This document shows positions 1 to 8,234 of a stretch of 64,000 bases of DNA, in pieces. The notes below the pieces were generated by a model. That model did no database searches. It had not been told where the DNA came from and was given only the letters and a program-made list of their open reading frames with translations. A program made the position numbers and the translations under genes. This DNA comes from Ignavibacteriota bacterium (GTDB lineage: Bacteria; Bacteroidota; Ignavibacteria; UBA10030; SZUA-254): NCBI GenBank assembly GCA_025358305.1, contig JANYJZ010000037.1:24987-88986 (forward strand), given 5' to 3'. Numbering within the stretch: position 1 is the stretch's first letter; every line of letters begins with the position of its first letter.

Positions 1-3000
1 TCGAGTAATTGAACGCGACGTTGCCGAAGTCCGCGAGCTTGATCTGCGTGTCGAACCGGTATGCGATCCCGGGATCGCTGTTGACGTCGACGAGCCGCAG
101 TTCGTTCACCCAGACGTCCCCCGTCAGGGTGCTGTTGGTCCCCTGGGGCGACGGGTTCGCGATGCCGATCGAGATCTCCTGGACCTGCCGAAGCGAGGGA
201 TTTCCCTGAATGGCGTATGTCGCCCCGGGGACGCCGTTCTCCGCCGGGACCCGAAAGAGTTTGTTGATGGAATCCCGGGCCGTTTTGATCGACGTGATCT
301 GCGCGAAGACGATGTTGATCTCATTCAAGGGGTCCCATCCCCGTCTGATCGGAGCTCGGTATTCATAGAAATTGAGCGAGTCCGCTCCGAACCGGATGAA
401 TGCCTCCGCGTCGTACTGGTCGGGCGAATTGAAGGTGAAAGCGTCGTCGCCGTGGACGAACATCTTCAACGACTTGTAGTTGAACAGGTCGATCGGCCGC
501 GTGATGAACTTCTTTACGACCTGCCGGGAGTCTCCCTTGGCGAGACCGCGGATCAAGAGTTCCAGGGACTGCTCGTTCCCCTGGATGACCTGGTCGGGCT
601 GCGTCCGGTCCACTTCGCGCTGCACGCCCGGCGGGCCGACGTACCCCGGGTTGTCCTCGATGTTCACGACCGAGACCTTCATGATGGAATCGTTGTGCAC
701 CCGCTCTTCCCACTGGTTGCCGACGAACCCGATGTCCGCAATGTGGAGGCTCACCGAGTCCTTGAACCCGCTCAGCCAGAGACGGAAGTACTGGACCGAC
801 CGCAGGATCGACGCCGCGTCGCCGCTGCTCCCGACGACCCTGGTCGGTTGGAGAAGCGGGATCCGGTACTGGTACCACTTGTTGCTCCCCCCGCCGACGA
901 TGTAGTTGTTCTGGAACTCCGCCGAGCCGGTGGAATCGGTGATGTAGCTCTTGTCGAGCGGGACCTCGTACTCCAGGTACTCGTTGTTCAGATTGACGGT
1001 ATAGTCGCTGTTGAGGTCCTCGGTGTTCGGAAAGAGCCCCGATGCGTCTCCGCCGTCCTGGGCGTTCTTCTCCGACCCGTTTCGATGAGAGAAATCGGTC
1101 TGGCTTTTGAAGGAGTAGTCGTCCCCCGCCGGGTCGTTCGGATCGACGTCCGGGTCGCCGGCGTTGGCGACGAGGAAGTCGTGGTGGAGACGGATCTCCA
1201 CCGCGTCCGGCTCCATGTCAAGACCGACGTCCTCCTCATCCTTGTTGAGAATGCCGTTCGGGAGACCGTTCGGATTCGAGGGCGTCACAAGGTAGTCCTC
1301 GGAGTTCAGCTTGCCGTCGGGGATGACGTCCTCGCTGATGCGTCCGATATTGACCATCATGCGCCCCGATTTCAGATTGATGCTGTCCGCGGCGGACGCC
1401 CGCATCCAGATCTCGAGGTAGTTCACGTTCTGTTCGAGGAGGCTGCCGGCGGTCGCGCCGATGTACCGCATGATGCCGTTCCAGTTGTTCTTCACTTCCG
1501 GCAGACCCCGGTGCAGCCACAGGTTGAGGGCGGGCGCGTAGTTGTACATCGCGCGGCGGCTCGGGTAATAGTCGATGTCGAGGACCTGCACGATGTCCTG
1601 GCCCGGCCGGTACTGCTTGTTCGGCCAGATCTCCCGGATCGTTGCGGCGTTCGGACGATTGTACCAGAGCATCCGGGCCCTGGACCAGTCCTTCACGCTG
1701 TCGGGGACGTCCCCGAGCCTGCTCGAGATCGGCGCGCTCGAAGGTGTCCAGGAGGAAAAGAACACCGTCATCGGGATCGTCCGGCGGGCGCCCTCAAAAT
1801 CGTCGAGGTATGCGATGCTCGCTCCGTTGTCGCTCGGGATCGTGCTCTTCTTCGTGTTCGGGTCGGGGAGGATGTACGCCGCCTCGCCCGAAAACCGAAT
1901 GTTCGACATCTCCCGGGTGCGGAGGAACGGAAGGGCGTCGATCGCTTCGGTGAGGAACGGCAGGTCGAACGCCGACGAAAAATCCGTGCCGAGGATCATG
2001 TTCTTCGTCGGCTCCTCGCCGAGCCGCACTTTGTCGCTCAGCGTCGCCTGGCTCAGGGTCATGAGCGTGAACCCGAGGTTCGTCTTCGGGATCAACGCAA
2101 GCTCGGCGCGGGCGCCGATAAGGGTCTTCGAGGCGAGCTGGAAGAGGTCGTTCTGCTCGTACTTCACCTGCACGTCCGCCCCCGGCACGAGCGCCTCGGG
2201 CTTCCGGATCGTCACCTGGCCGCCGATGTAGTCGACGGTGTAGTCGACGTTCGCCACCAAGGGCGTCCCGTTGTAGAGGACCTGGACAGACCCCTCGACG
2301 ACGTTGAATCCGAGGTTGTAGCTCGTCGAGACGGCGCTCGAGAACTTCCCCTTCATGATGTAACGGTTCTTGAAGGAGTTCCTCTGCGCGGCGACCTGGG
2401 TCGTGTCGTAGATGTCGCTGAATAGAAGCGAATCGGTGACCGCGATGCCCCCGTTGGTCGGCAACGCGAAATAGTTCCGGATCGTCTGATCGAGGGGCCG
2501 GAGCGTTGGGAAGATGACCTCGCCCCGCTCGGGATCGACCGTCAGGCCGGGGATGAAGTCGAATTGGTTGTTCGGCACGGGTGAGTTGTTGTCGTCGAAG
2601 CGGTCGAGGCCAACGACCTCCATGATGCTCTTGCCGAGGACGACGTCGACGTCCGCGGCTCCCGGGGTCCGGCGGAAGACCCTCAAGTCGAACCCTTCCT
2701 TCTTGAGCCCCGTCCCGCCGAGAGAATAGATGTTCTTCATCATGAGGTCCCAGGCAGGCTTGTAGTTCGGGTGGTTCTGGATGTCCTTCGGCTTGATGAG
2801 CTTCAGGATGAGGCGGTTCTCGCCCTGGACGCTGTCGCCGTAGACCTGGCTCTCGGCCTGGCCCAGGATGCGGTAGGTCACGGCGAGGGCGTGCGTCGCA
2901 TCGTTGAAGCTCGTGAGGATCGCGACGTGGCCGTCGAAGCCGTTGAGGTCGTACTTGTAATCCTTCCCCGGCTCGAGCCTGATCCAGCGACCCTGTTCGA

Positions 3001-4471
3001 AGTTCCCCTCGTCGATCCTCAATCCCGTGGTGTCCTGGCCGACATAGCCGTGCTGGGAGACTGGGTGCGGCGGCAGGTCGACGTAGGCGGTGGCGTTGAC
3101 GAGGTTCTGGCTTCCGTTGGGATTCTCGACGAAGAGCCGGTAGACGTCGAGCTGGATGATCTGGTTGTAGCGCATCTCCGGGGTGATCAACGGGACGATC
3201 TGACGCAGCGACGGCCAGAAGCTCCGGTAGAGCGTATCGACGAAGAAGTGATTTTCCGCGTAATGGTCGAAGTAGAGTTCCGTCAGCGACGACTGCTGGC
3301 CGCCCTTGAGGGAGAGCTCCTTCGTCTGGCCCTTCTTCTGGGAGAGGAGGGTCGTAAGGGTGAGCGGTCCGGCCTGCATCCTCGCCTTGATGCCGAAGAG
3401 AGCTTGACCGCCGCCGACCAAGGAGGGTGTCTGAAGTGAGACGTTGCCCGCCTCGATCGACTGGACGATCTCGTCGTCGTAGCCGGTGTACTTGATCTTC
3501 AGCTGGTTCTCGTAGTCGAACGTGCGCTCCGTGTTCCAGTCGGCGAGGATGTTGAGCTTGTCGCCGATGCCGCCGCTGACGTTGATCCGGACGGTCTGGT
3601 TGAAGTTCGGCTCGTTGCGGATCTGGTTCTGCTGGGTCCCGGTCGACTGGTCGGACGCGATGCGCTTGAACCCGAACCGAATGTCGACGCCGCCGGAGAC
3701 CTTCAGGCTGATGATATTGCGGCCGAAGATGCTAAAGAGCGGGTTCGCTGGAATCGGTATCTCGATGTTCGTGAAGTTGCTCAGGAGTCCTCCGAGCTCG
3801 TCGCGGTTCTCCTTGAATTGATACGACGTGACGAGGCTCCGCCACGACGTCTCACGTTCGAACGCATACCGGTTGTGGATGTACTCGTCGAGGGTCACCG
3901 TGACGGGGACCTTTACGTCGAGGCCGTTGACGGTCTCGTGGATCGTCACGTACCGACCCGTGGAGTCGAGTTGGAGGTCGCGCTTGAGCGCCGGGGACTT
4001 CACGTCGCCGTAGAGGCTGTACGCGGGCCGCACAAAGAAGTTCACAACGGGGTCGTCCGACCGCTGGTGGACGAACTGTTCCATCCGCGCAGTCGAGTCG
4101 AGATAGGCGGTCCAGGTCGTATCGATGACGAGCGTATCGGATGCGAGGCCGAGCGAATCGGGACGGCGACCGAAATGGTCGCGTCCAGTGGAATCGAGTC
4201 CGCGCGCTGCGAGCGAATCGAGCCGGTGCTGCCGAACGGCGTTCACCGAGTCCGTGGAATCGGCGTAGTCGTACGTCGTGAGTTCGAAGGGTGTACTGTG
4301 GAATGGGAACGACGCGTCCGCTGCAATGGCAGGAACGAAATGGTCGGACAGCCTCGGCGACGACGCGCGCGTCAGCGCAAGCGTGCACGCGATGGCTCCG
4401 ATGAGGAGGAGGAACCGAAACGTGCGCCGGAGGAGCACGGAGCCTCGGTGAGGCGCGCGAAAGCGAGTCAC
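1..4471 (-). CDS. sprA: Cell-surface protein SprA, T9SS outer-membrane translocon (partial, C-terminus off the left edge)
   Basis: An uninterrupted minus-strand frame runs from a GTG at 4471 to the window edge, about 1490 residues. SprA proteins are usually about 2300-2500 residues, so roughly the N-terminal 60% is present. SprA (Sov) is the giant beta-barrel pore through which T9SS cargo crosses the outer membrane. A basic, hydrophobic leader (RRTFRFLLLIGAIACTLA) precedes the SprA N-terminal repeats. Family landmarks seen include VSGGIGDKLNILADWNTE, LGGTGLKKEGFDLRVFRR and AYLDDFEGAR at about residue 890. A TATACT box (4481-4476) sits four bases before the GTG, so the message may be leaderless, or translation may begin at an internal GTG (4438). 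It is divergent from lptF; porU and porV of the same system lie 12-16 kb away. Confidence 0.93.
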   Translation of the reverse strand, partial: MTRFRAPHRGSVLLRRTFRFLLLIGAIACTLALTRASSPRLSDHFVPAIAADASFPFHSTPFELTTYDYADSTDSVNAVRQHRLDSLAARGLDSTGRDHFGRRPDSLGLASDTLVIDTTWTAYLDSTARMEQFVHQRSDDPVVNFFVRPAYSLYGDVKSPALKRDLQLDSTGRYVTIHETVNGLDVKVPVTVTLDEYIHNRYAFERETSWRSLVTSYQFKENRDELGGLLSNFTNIEIPIPANPLFSIFGRNIISLKVSGGVDIRFGFKRIASDQSTGTQQNQIRNEPNFNQTVRINVSGGIGDKLNILADWNTERTFDYENQLKIKYTGYDDEIVQSIEAGNVSLQTPSLVGGGQALFGIKARMQAGPLTLTTLLSQKKGQTKELSLKGGQQSSLTELYFDHYAENHFFVDTLYRSFWPSLRQIVPLITPEMRYNQIIQLDVYRLFVENPNGSQNLVNATAYVDLPPHPVSQHGYVGQDTTGLRIDEGNFEQGRWIRLEPGKDYKYDLNGFDGHVAILTSFNDATHALAVTYRILGQAESQVYGDSVQGENRLILKLIKPKDIQNHPNYKPAWDLMMKNIYSLGGTGLKKEGFDLRVFRRTPGAADVDVVLGKSIMEVVGLDRFDDNNSPVPNNQFDFIPGLTVDPERGEVIFPTLRPLDQTIRNYFALPTNGGIAVTDSLLFSDIYDTTQVAAQRNSFKNRYIMKGKFSSAVSTSYNLGFNVVEGSVQVLYNGTPLVANVDYTVDYIGGQVTIRKPEALVPGADVQVKYEQNDLFQLASKTLIGARAELALIPKTNLGFTLMTLSQATLSDKVRLGEEPTKNMILGTDFSSAFDLPFLTEAIDALPFLRTREMSNIRFSGEAAYILPDPNTKKSTIPSDNGASIAYLDDFEGARRTIPMTVFFSSWTPSSAPISSRLGDVPDSVKDWSRARMLWYNRPNAATIREIWPNKQYRPGQDIVQVLDIDYYPSRRAMYNYAPALNLWLHRGLPEVKNNWNGIMRYIGATAGSLLEQNVNYLEIWMRASAADSINLKSGRMMVNIGRISEDVIPDGKLNSEDYLVTPSNPNGLPNGILNKDEEDVGLDMEPDAVEIRLHHDFLVANAGDPDVDPNDPAGDDYSFKSQTDFSHRNGSEKNAQDGGDASGLFPNTEDLNSDYTVNLNNEYLEYEVPLDKSYITDSTGSAEFQNNYIVGGGSNKWYQYRIPLLQPTRVVGSSGDAASILRSVQYFRLWLSGFKDSVSLHIADIGFVGNQWEERVHNDSIMKVSVVNIEDNPGYVGPPGVQREVDRTQPDQVIQGNEQSLELLIRGLAKGDSRQVVKKFITRPIDLFNYKSLKMFVHGDDAFTFNSPDQYDAEAFIRFGADSLNFYEYRAPIRRGWDPLNEINIVFAQITSIKTARDSINKLFRVPAENGVPGATYAIQGNPSLRQVQEISIGIANPSPQGTNSTLTGDVWVNELRLVDVNSDPGIAYRFDTQIKLADFGNVAFNYS

Positions 4472-4622
4472 GTGTAGTATATGATCTTGTGATCGTTCAA
4501 CAATGCGGCATGACCGCTGATCATGGTCCAACCGAACAACCTGCCGCTAAACTGTTACCAAGACTCTATACTAACGGCTCCTTTCGCGTCAGAGGGAAGA
4601 AATACCTTGAACTACGCGTTGG

Positions 4623-4659
4623 GGATCACCGGAACTCACGCGTGAAACCCCGGTAATCC
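4623..4659. repeat. Nested inverted repeat, possible operator
   Basis: Outer arms GGATCACCGG (4623-4632) and CCGGTAATCC (4650-4659) pair with one G-T wobble. They flank the perfect octamer CACGCGTG (4637-4644). The symmetric layout suggests a dimeric regulator site shared by sprA and lptF, or a cruciform. No known operator was recognised. Confidence 0.4.
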
Positions 4660-4720
4660 TCTTAAAAATGTAGGGAAAAGCAAATTCAATTGCAAGTTGC
4701 GCGTGATGCCCCTCCACAGC

Positions 4721-4749
4721 TTGTAAAAGCGGTGAAATGGGGCTATATT
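4721..4749 (+). promoter_or_regulatory. Candidate sigma-70 promoter of lptF, possibly leaderless
   Basis: TTGTAA (4721-4726), a 17-base spacer and TATATT (4744-4749) end five bases before the lptF ATG at 4755. Transcription would start at or next to the start codon, giving a leaderless mRNA. No Shine-Dalgarno sequence is visible, which agrees. Confidence 0.5.
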
Positions 4750-4754
4750 CTTCC

Positions 4755-6152
4755 ATGAAGCTCCACTGGCATATCCTCAGGGCGCACGCCGGACCGTTCG
4801 TTTTTTCGCTGGTGACGCTCATGTTCATCTTTCTCCTCCAGTTCGTGATGAAATTCATCGATCAGCTGGTCGGAAAGGGCCTCAGCGGATGGGTCATCAG
4901 CGAGCTCATTGCCCTCAATCTGGCCTGGATGGTCGTCCTGGCGGTCCCCATGTCGGTACTCGTGGCGACCCTCATGGCGTTCGGAGCCCTTTCGGCCGGA
5001 AACGAGGTCACCGCCATGAAGGCGACCGGGATGAGCCTCTACCGGATGCTCACGACCGTCGTTCTCGCCTCGGTCGTCCTGGCGTACCTCCTCGTCCTGT
5101 TCAACAACGACGTGCTCCCGGACGCGAACCACCGCGCGAAGACCCTCATCACGGACATCCGCCGGATCAAGCCGACGCTCGCGATCTCCCCGGGGCTTTT
5201 TTCCCAGGACGTCGCGGGCTACAGCATCCTCGCCCGAAAAACGTTCGAGCACTCGAACGACCTCGAAGGCGTGACGATCTACGATTACACCGACCCGGCG
5301 TCGAGCGTCGTGGTCACGGCGGAGCGCGGGACGGTGTCGTTCACACCCGACTACCGCAAGCTCATCATGGATCTTTACGATGGGGAGATCCACCGGCTCG
5401 ACGTCCACGATATGGGGACCTACCGCCGGATGCGCTACCACCGCCACCGCATCATCATGAACGCCGAGGGGTTCGATTTCGAGCGGTCCGACAATGAGAG
5501 CTTCGCGAACAGCCGCGGGGACCGCGAACTGAGCGCCCACGCGATGACGACGATCGTCGACAGCCTCAAGCGCCTCAACGCCGACGCACGGGCGCACGCC
5601 GTAGCCGTGACGAGCCAGAGCGCCGCGGCCCCCTCCTCCCGTCTCGCGTATGCGGCCACGGCCGATTCCGACGTCCACAACACGGCACTCATCGTCGCCC
5701 TGAACCGCTCCAAGAACACGCTCCAGACGATCGAGAACCAGATGCTCCTCACGGAGATCAACCAGACGCAGATCAACAGCTATCTCGTCGAGATCCACAA
5801 GAAGTACTCGATCCCCGTCGCCTGCATCGTCTTCGTCTTCATCGGCGCGCCCCTGGGCATCATGTCGCGCAGGGGAACCTTCGGCGCCGGCGCCAGCTTG
5901 AGCCTCGGGTTCTTCCTCCTCTATTGGGCGTCCCTCATCGGCGGGGAGAAGCTCGCCGACAGGGGCATCATCGCGCCATGGGTAGGGATGTGGATGGCGA
6001 ACATCGCCCTCGGGGCCGTCGGCATCTACCTCACGGTCCGCACCGCCCGGGAGACCCCGTCGCTCTCGTTCGCCTGGGCCGAACGCCTCGTGCCGCGGTT
6101 CATCAGGAAGCGCGCGGGCGGCGCGGGCGCGGGAGAGGCCGCGAACGCATGA
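4755..6152 (+). CDS. lptF: LptF/LptG-family LPS export permease (first of pair)
   Basis: This is a YjgP/YjgQ-family inner-membrane permease of the LptB2FG exporter, which extracts lipopolysaccharide from the inner membrane and passes it along the Lpt bridge. The 465-residue product has an N-terminal block of transmembrane helices ending near residue 120 and a periplasmic beta-jellyroll region (about 125-340). A second helix block near residues 345-440 includes SIPVACIVFVFIGAPLGIMS, a typical LptF/G C-terminal motif. The conserved GNEVTAMKATGMSLYRM follows the first helices. The start at 4755 is preferred over ATG 4737 because it gives the normal N-terminus and fits the nearby promoter. The stop overlaps the next start by four bases (ATGA). 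Which paralogue is F and which is G is inferred from order. Confidence 0.9.
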   Translation: MKLHWHILRAHAGPFVFSLVTLMFIFLLQFVMKFIDQLVGKGLSGWVISELIALNLAWMVVLAVPMSVLVATLMAFGALSAGNEVTAMKATGMSLYRMLTTVVLASVVLAYLLVLFNNDVLPDANHRAKTLITDIRRIKPTLAISPGLFSQDVAGYSILARKTFEHSNDLEGVTIYDYTDPASSVVVTAERGTVSFTPDYRKLIMDLYDGEIHRLDVHDMGTYRRMRYHRHRIIMNAEGFDFERSDNESFANSRGDRELSAHAMTTIVDSLKRLNADARAHAVAVTSQSAAAPSSRLAYAATADSDVHNTALIVALNRSKNTLQTIENQMLLTEINQTQINSYLVEIHKKYSIPVACIVFVFIGAPLGIMSRRGTFGAGASLSLGFFLLYWASLIGGEKLADRGIIAPWVGMWMANIALGAVGIYLTVRTARETPSLSFAWAERLVPRFIRKRAGGAGAGEAANA

Positions 6153-7234
6153 ACCGCGTCGACCGGTACGTCCTCAGGCAGTTCATCGTGACGGCGTTCT
6201 TCGCCCTGATCGCGTTCGTCCTCATCTTCGTCATCATCGACCTCATGGAGAACCTCGACGACTTCCTCGATCGGAACGCGACGTCGGCGGTCATCACCGC
6301 GTATTACTTCTACTTCACGCCGGAGATCATCAAGCTCATGGTGCCGCTCTCGATGCTCCTCTCGGCGCTCTTCACGACGGGCCGCCTCTCCGGCCTCAAC
6401 GAGATCACCGCGCTCAAGGCCGGGGGCATGAGCCTCTACCGCTTCATGGCGCCGATCGTCCTGTTCTCGCTCATCGTGAGCGGCCTGTCGATCTACTTCA
6501 ACGGCTGGGTCGTGCCGTATGCGAACCACGAGAAGCTCCAGATCGGGAGGCTCTACTTTCAGAAGAACATCGAGTTCGTCTCGAAGAACAACATCTACAT
6601 CCAGGACACCGAGACGAAGATCCTCGCCATCGGGCTCTTTGACGACAACCGGAACATCGCGTCGCGCGTGAGCGTCCAGGAGTTCGACAACAAGGACCAT
6701 ACCCGACTCATTGAACGACATGACGCACCGGAGATGCGGTGGAATGTGAAGGACCGCTCCTGGACGCTCATGAACGGGATCGAGCGGACGTTTTCGGACA
6801 GCGGCGAGACGATGCGGCCGTTCGCGAGCGAGGCGCTCGCCGGACTCCACTTCTCTCCCGAAGACATCAAGAAGAAGCAGGAGAAGCCGGACGAGATGGA
6901 TTACACGGAACTGGGGGAGTTCATCAAGGACCAGCAGAGGGCGGGACAGGACGCGTCGCACTGGCTTGTCGACTATTACGGGAAGATCGCGTTCCCGTTC
7001 TCAAATTTCATCGTGGTACTTTTCGGGATCCCGTTCTCATCGATGAAGCGGAGGGCTGGCCTCGGCATCGAGTTCGGCATCGCCATGGGGATCTGCTTTC
7101 TGTACATGATCTTCCTCAAGATCAGCCAGGCGTTCGGCTATAACGGCGACCTCGACCCGCTCCTCACCGCGTGGCTCGCCAACATCCTCTTCCTCCTCGC
7201 CGGCATCTACAACCTCTGGCGCGTCCCGAAGTAG
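6149..7234 (+). CDS. lptG: LptF/LptG-family LPS export permease (second of pair)
   Basis: The 361-residue product is the second permease of the LPS exporter and would heterodimerise with the upstream protein. It begins MNRVDRYVLRQFIVTAFF, the usual LptG N-terminus. It has three helices in the first 105 residues with the conserved LNEITALKAGGMSLYRF, a periplasmic domain (about 115-265), and terminal helices containing KIAFPFSNFIVVLFGIPFSS. The start overlaps the lptF stop (ATGA), so the two are probably translationally coupled in equal amounts. LptB, LptA and LptC are not in the window. Confidence 0.92.
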   Translation: MNRVDRYVLRQFIVTAFFALIAFVLIFVIIDLMENLDDFLDRNATSAVITAYYFYFTPEIIKLMVPLSMLLSALFTTGRLSGLNEITALKAGGMSLYRFMAPIVLFSLIVSGLSIYFNGWVVPYANHEKLQIGRLYFQKNIEFVSKNNIYIQDTETKILAIGLFDDNRNIASRVSVQEFDNKDHTRLIERHDAPEMRWNVKDRSWTLMNGIERTFSDSGETMRPFASEALAGLHFSPEDIKKKQEKPDEMDYTELGEFIKDQQRAGQDASHWLVDYYGKIAFPFSNFIVVLFGIPFSSMKRRAGLGIEFGIAMGICFLYMIFLKISQAFGYNGDLDPLLTAWLANILFLLAGIYNLWRVPK

Positions 7235-7239
7235 GCGAC

Positions 7240-7254
7240 GCCACCTTCGGTGGC
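7240..7254. terminator. Short hairpin between convergent genes
   Basis: GCCACC-TTC-GGTGGC forms a 6-bp stem in the 20-base gap between lptG and the convergent DUF5683-like gene. There is no T-run, so its termination role is uncertain. Confidence 0.35.
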
Positions 7255-8217
7255 TCAGAAATCGAACCGGAAGTTCGCCTGCGTCACCGGCGCGTAGTAG
7301 CCGTACGGCGTGCGCTGCATCTTCATGCGGAGCTCGGCGTGGAGCGCCTTGTTGTACCGCGTCGCGGACCAGAAGGCGTCGGCAGCGCTCAAAATATGAT
7401 TGATGACGGCGACGCTCACGAACGTACTCGCGACGTCGTAGTAGTTGTTCGCCTGCGCGCGCATCTCCGCGTACTGGAACATCCGCGCCGACGTGCTCCG
7501 GATGGGGACGTTGTTCTCCACGGGGCTTGACGGGTCGGAGTCGTCCCACCCGCGGCTGAACTGCTCGTACTTCCCGATGAGCTCGTAGTACTGTTGTTCG
7601 CCGTAGTACGGCAGCGAATGCGTGTAGCCGTTGCTCCCGCCGGCCGCGATGTCGCGTTCCATGGCGTTGAGCTCGGCCCAGTTGATGCAGTCGAACGGCG
7701 GCGGACACGGCTGGGACGGGTCGGGATCGTAGACGTAGATGGCGTCATGGTACTCCGTCGCGGAGTGCGGGATCAAGGGGTTGAGGGCGCTCAGGTGCGC
7801 GAGCGTCCAGTTCGCGTAGCGGTCGACGCTGTAGTGCTCGTCGGCGTACGCCTTGAACAGCGCCGTCTGATTATCCCCCTTCTTGTCGTACGAGAAGTGG
7901 ATGATCCAGGAGGCGGCTTCCACAGCGAAGAAGGCCGCGCCTTTGATGTAGTTCTTCGTGTAGACCTCGCCCGCGCCGGGGATGGCGAGCGACATCGCTC
8001 CCGCCAACCAGGGGGACTTTTCGGTGCCGTCCGGCGATTCGGAGAGTTCCTGGAGCGAGACGGGCCGGTCCTTCAGGGCGAGCGCGGGCTCGGCCGAACC
8101 GAAGAAGTCAACCTGGCGGTTCCCCGTCAGGTGAACGGCGGCGGCGGCGGCAGGCTTCTCCCCCGCGAAGGCCGCAAGCGGCACGAGGAGCGTGAGGACG
8201 AACAGGAGGCGTTTCAT
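7255..8217 (-). CDS. DUF5683-like secreted or membrane protein
   Basis: The 320-residue product has a clear signal peptide (MKRLLFVLTLLVPLAAFAGE). Near residues 70-105 it has KSPWLAGAMSLAIPGAGEVYTKNYIKG, cited here in two parts: the PGAGEVYTKNYIKGA motif typical of DUF5683 and P-loop-less 'small repeat' envelope proteins of Bacteroidota, and the hydrophobic AAFFAVEAASWIIHF that follows. The rest is polar with many Tyr and Asp, and a second weakly hydrophobic segment (STFVSVAVINHILSAADAFW) lies near residue 275. The start at 8217 is chosen over 8235 because AAAGGGA precedes it and it begins the signal peptide directly. It is the last gene of a minus-strand series of envelope proteins. Function is unknown. 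Confidence 0.65.
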   Translation of the reverse strand: MKRLLFVLTLLVPLAAFAGEKPAAAAAVHLTGNRQVDFFGSAEPALALKDRPVSLQELSESPDGTEKSPWLAGAMSLAIPGAGEVYTKNYIKGAAFFAVEAASWIIHFSYDKKGDNQTALFKAYADEHYSVDRYANWTLAHLSALNPLIPHSATEYHDAIYVYDPDPSQPCPPPFDCINWAELNAMERDIAAGGSNGYTHSLPYYGEQQYYELIGKYEQFSRGWDDSDPSSPVENNVPIRSTSARMFQYAEMRAQANNYYDVASTFVSVAVINHILSAADAFWSATRYNKALHAELRMKMQRTPYGYYAPVTQANFRFDF

Positions 8218-8234
8218 GTGTGATCCCTTTCTCA

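Larger units (their letters stand above)
4472..4754. promoter_or_regulatory. Divergent intergenic region between sprA and lptF
   Basis: This 283-base stretch has no credible gene. It carries a candidate lptF promoter (4721-4749), a TATACT box for sprA (4481-4476) and a nested inverted repeat (4623-4659). It is visibly AT-richer than the flanking genes. Confidence 0.6.

Noticed and set aside
452..4477. Plus-strand open frames of 657, 222 and 219 residues
   Set aside because: They are antisense shadows of sprA: composition is Arg/Val/Asp-rich low-complexity typical of GC-rich reverse frames, and the minus strand encodes recognisable SprA motifs throughout.
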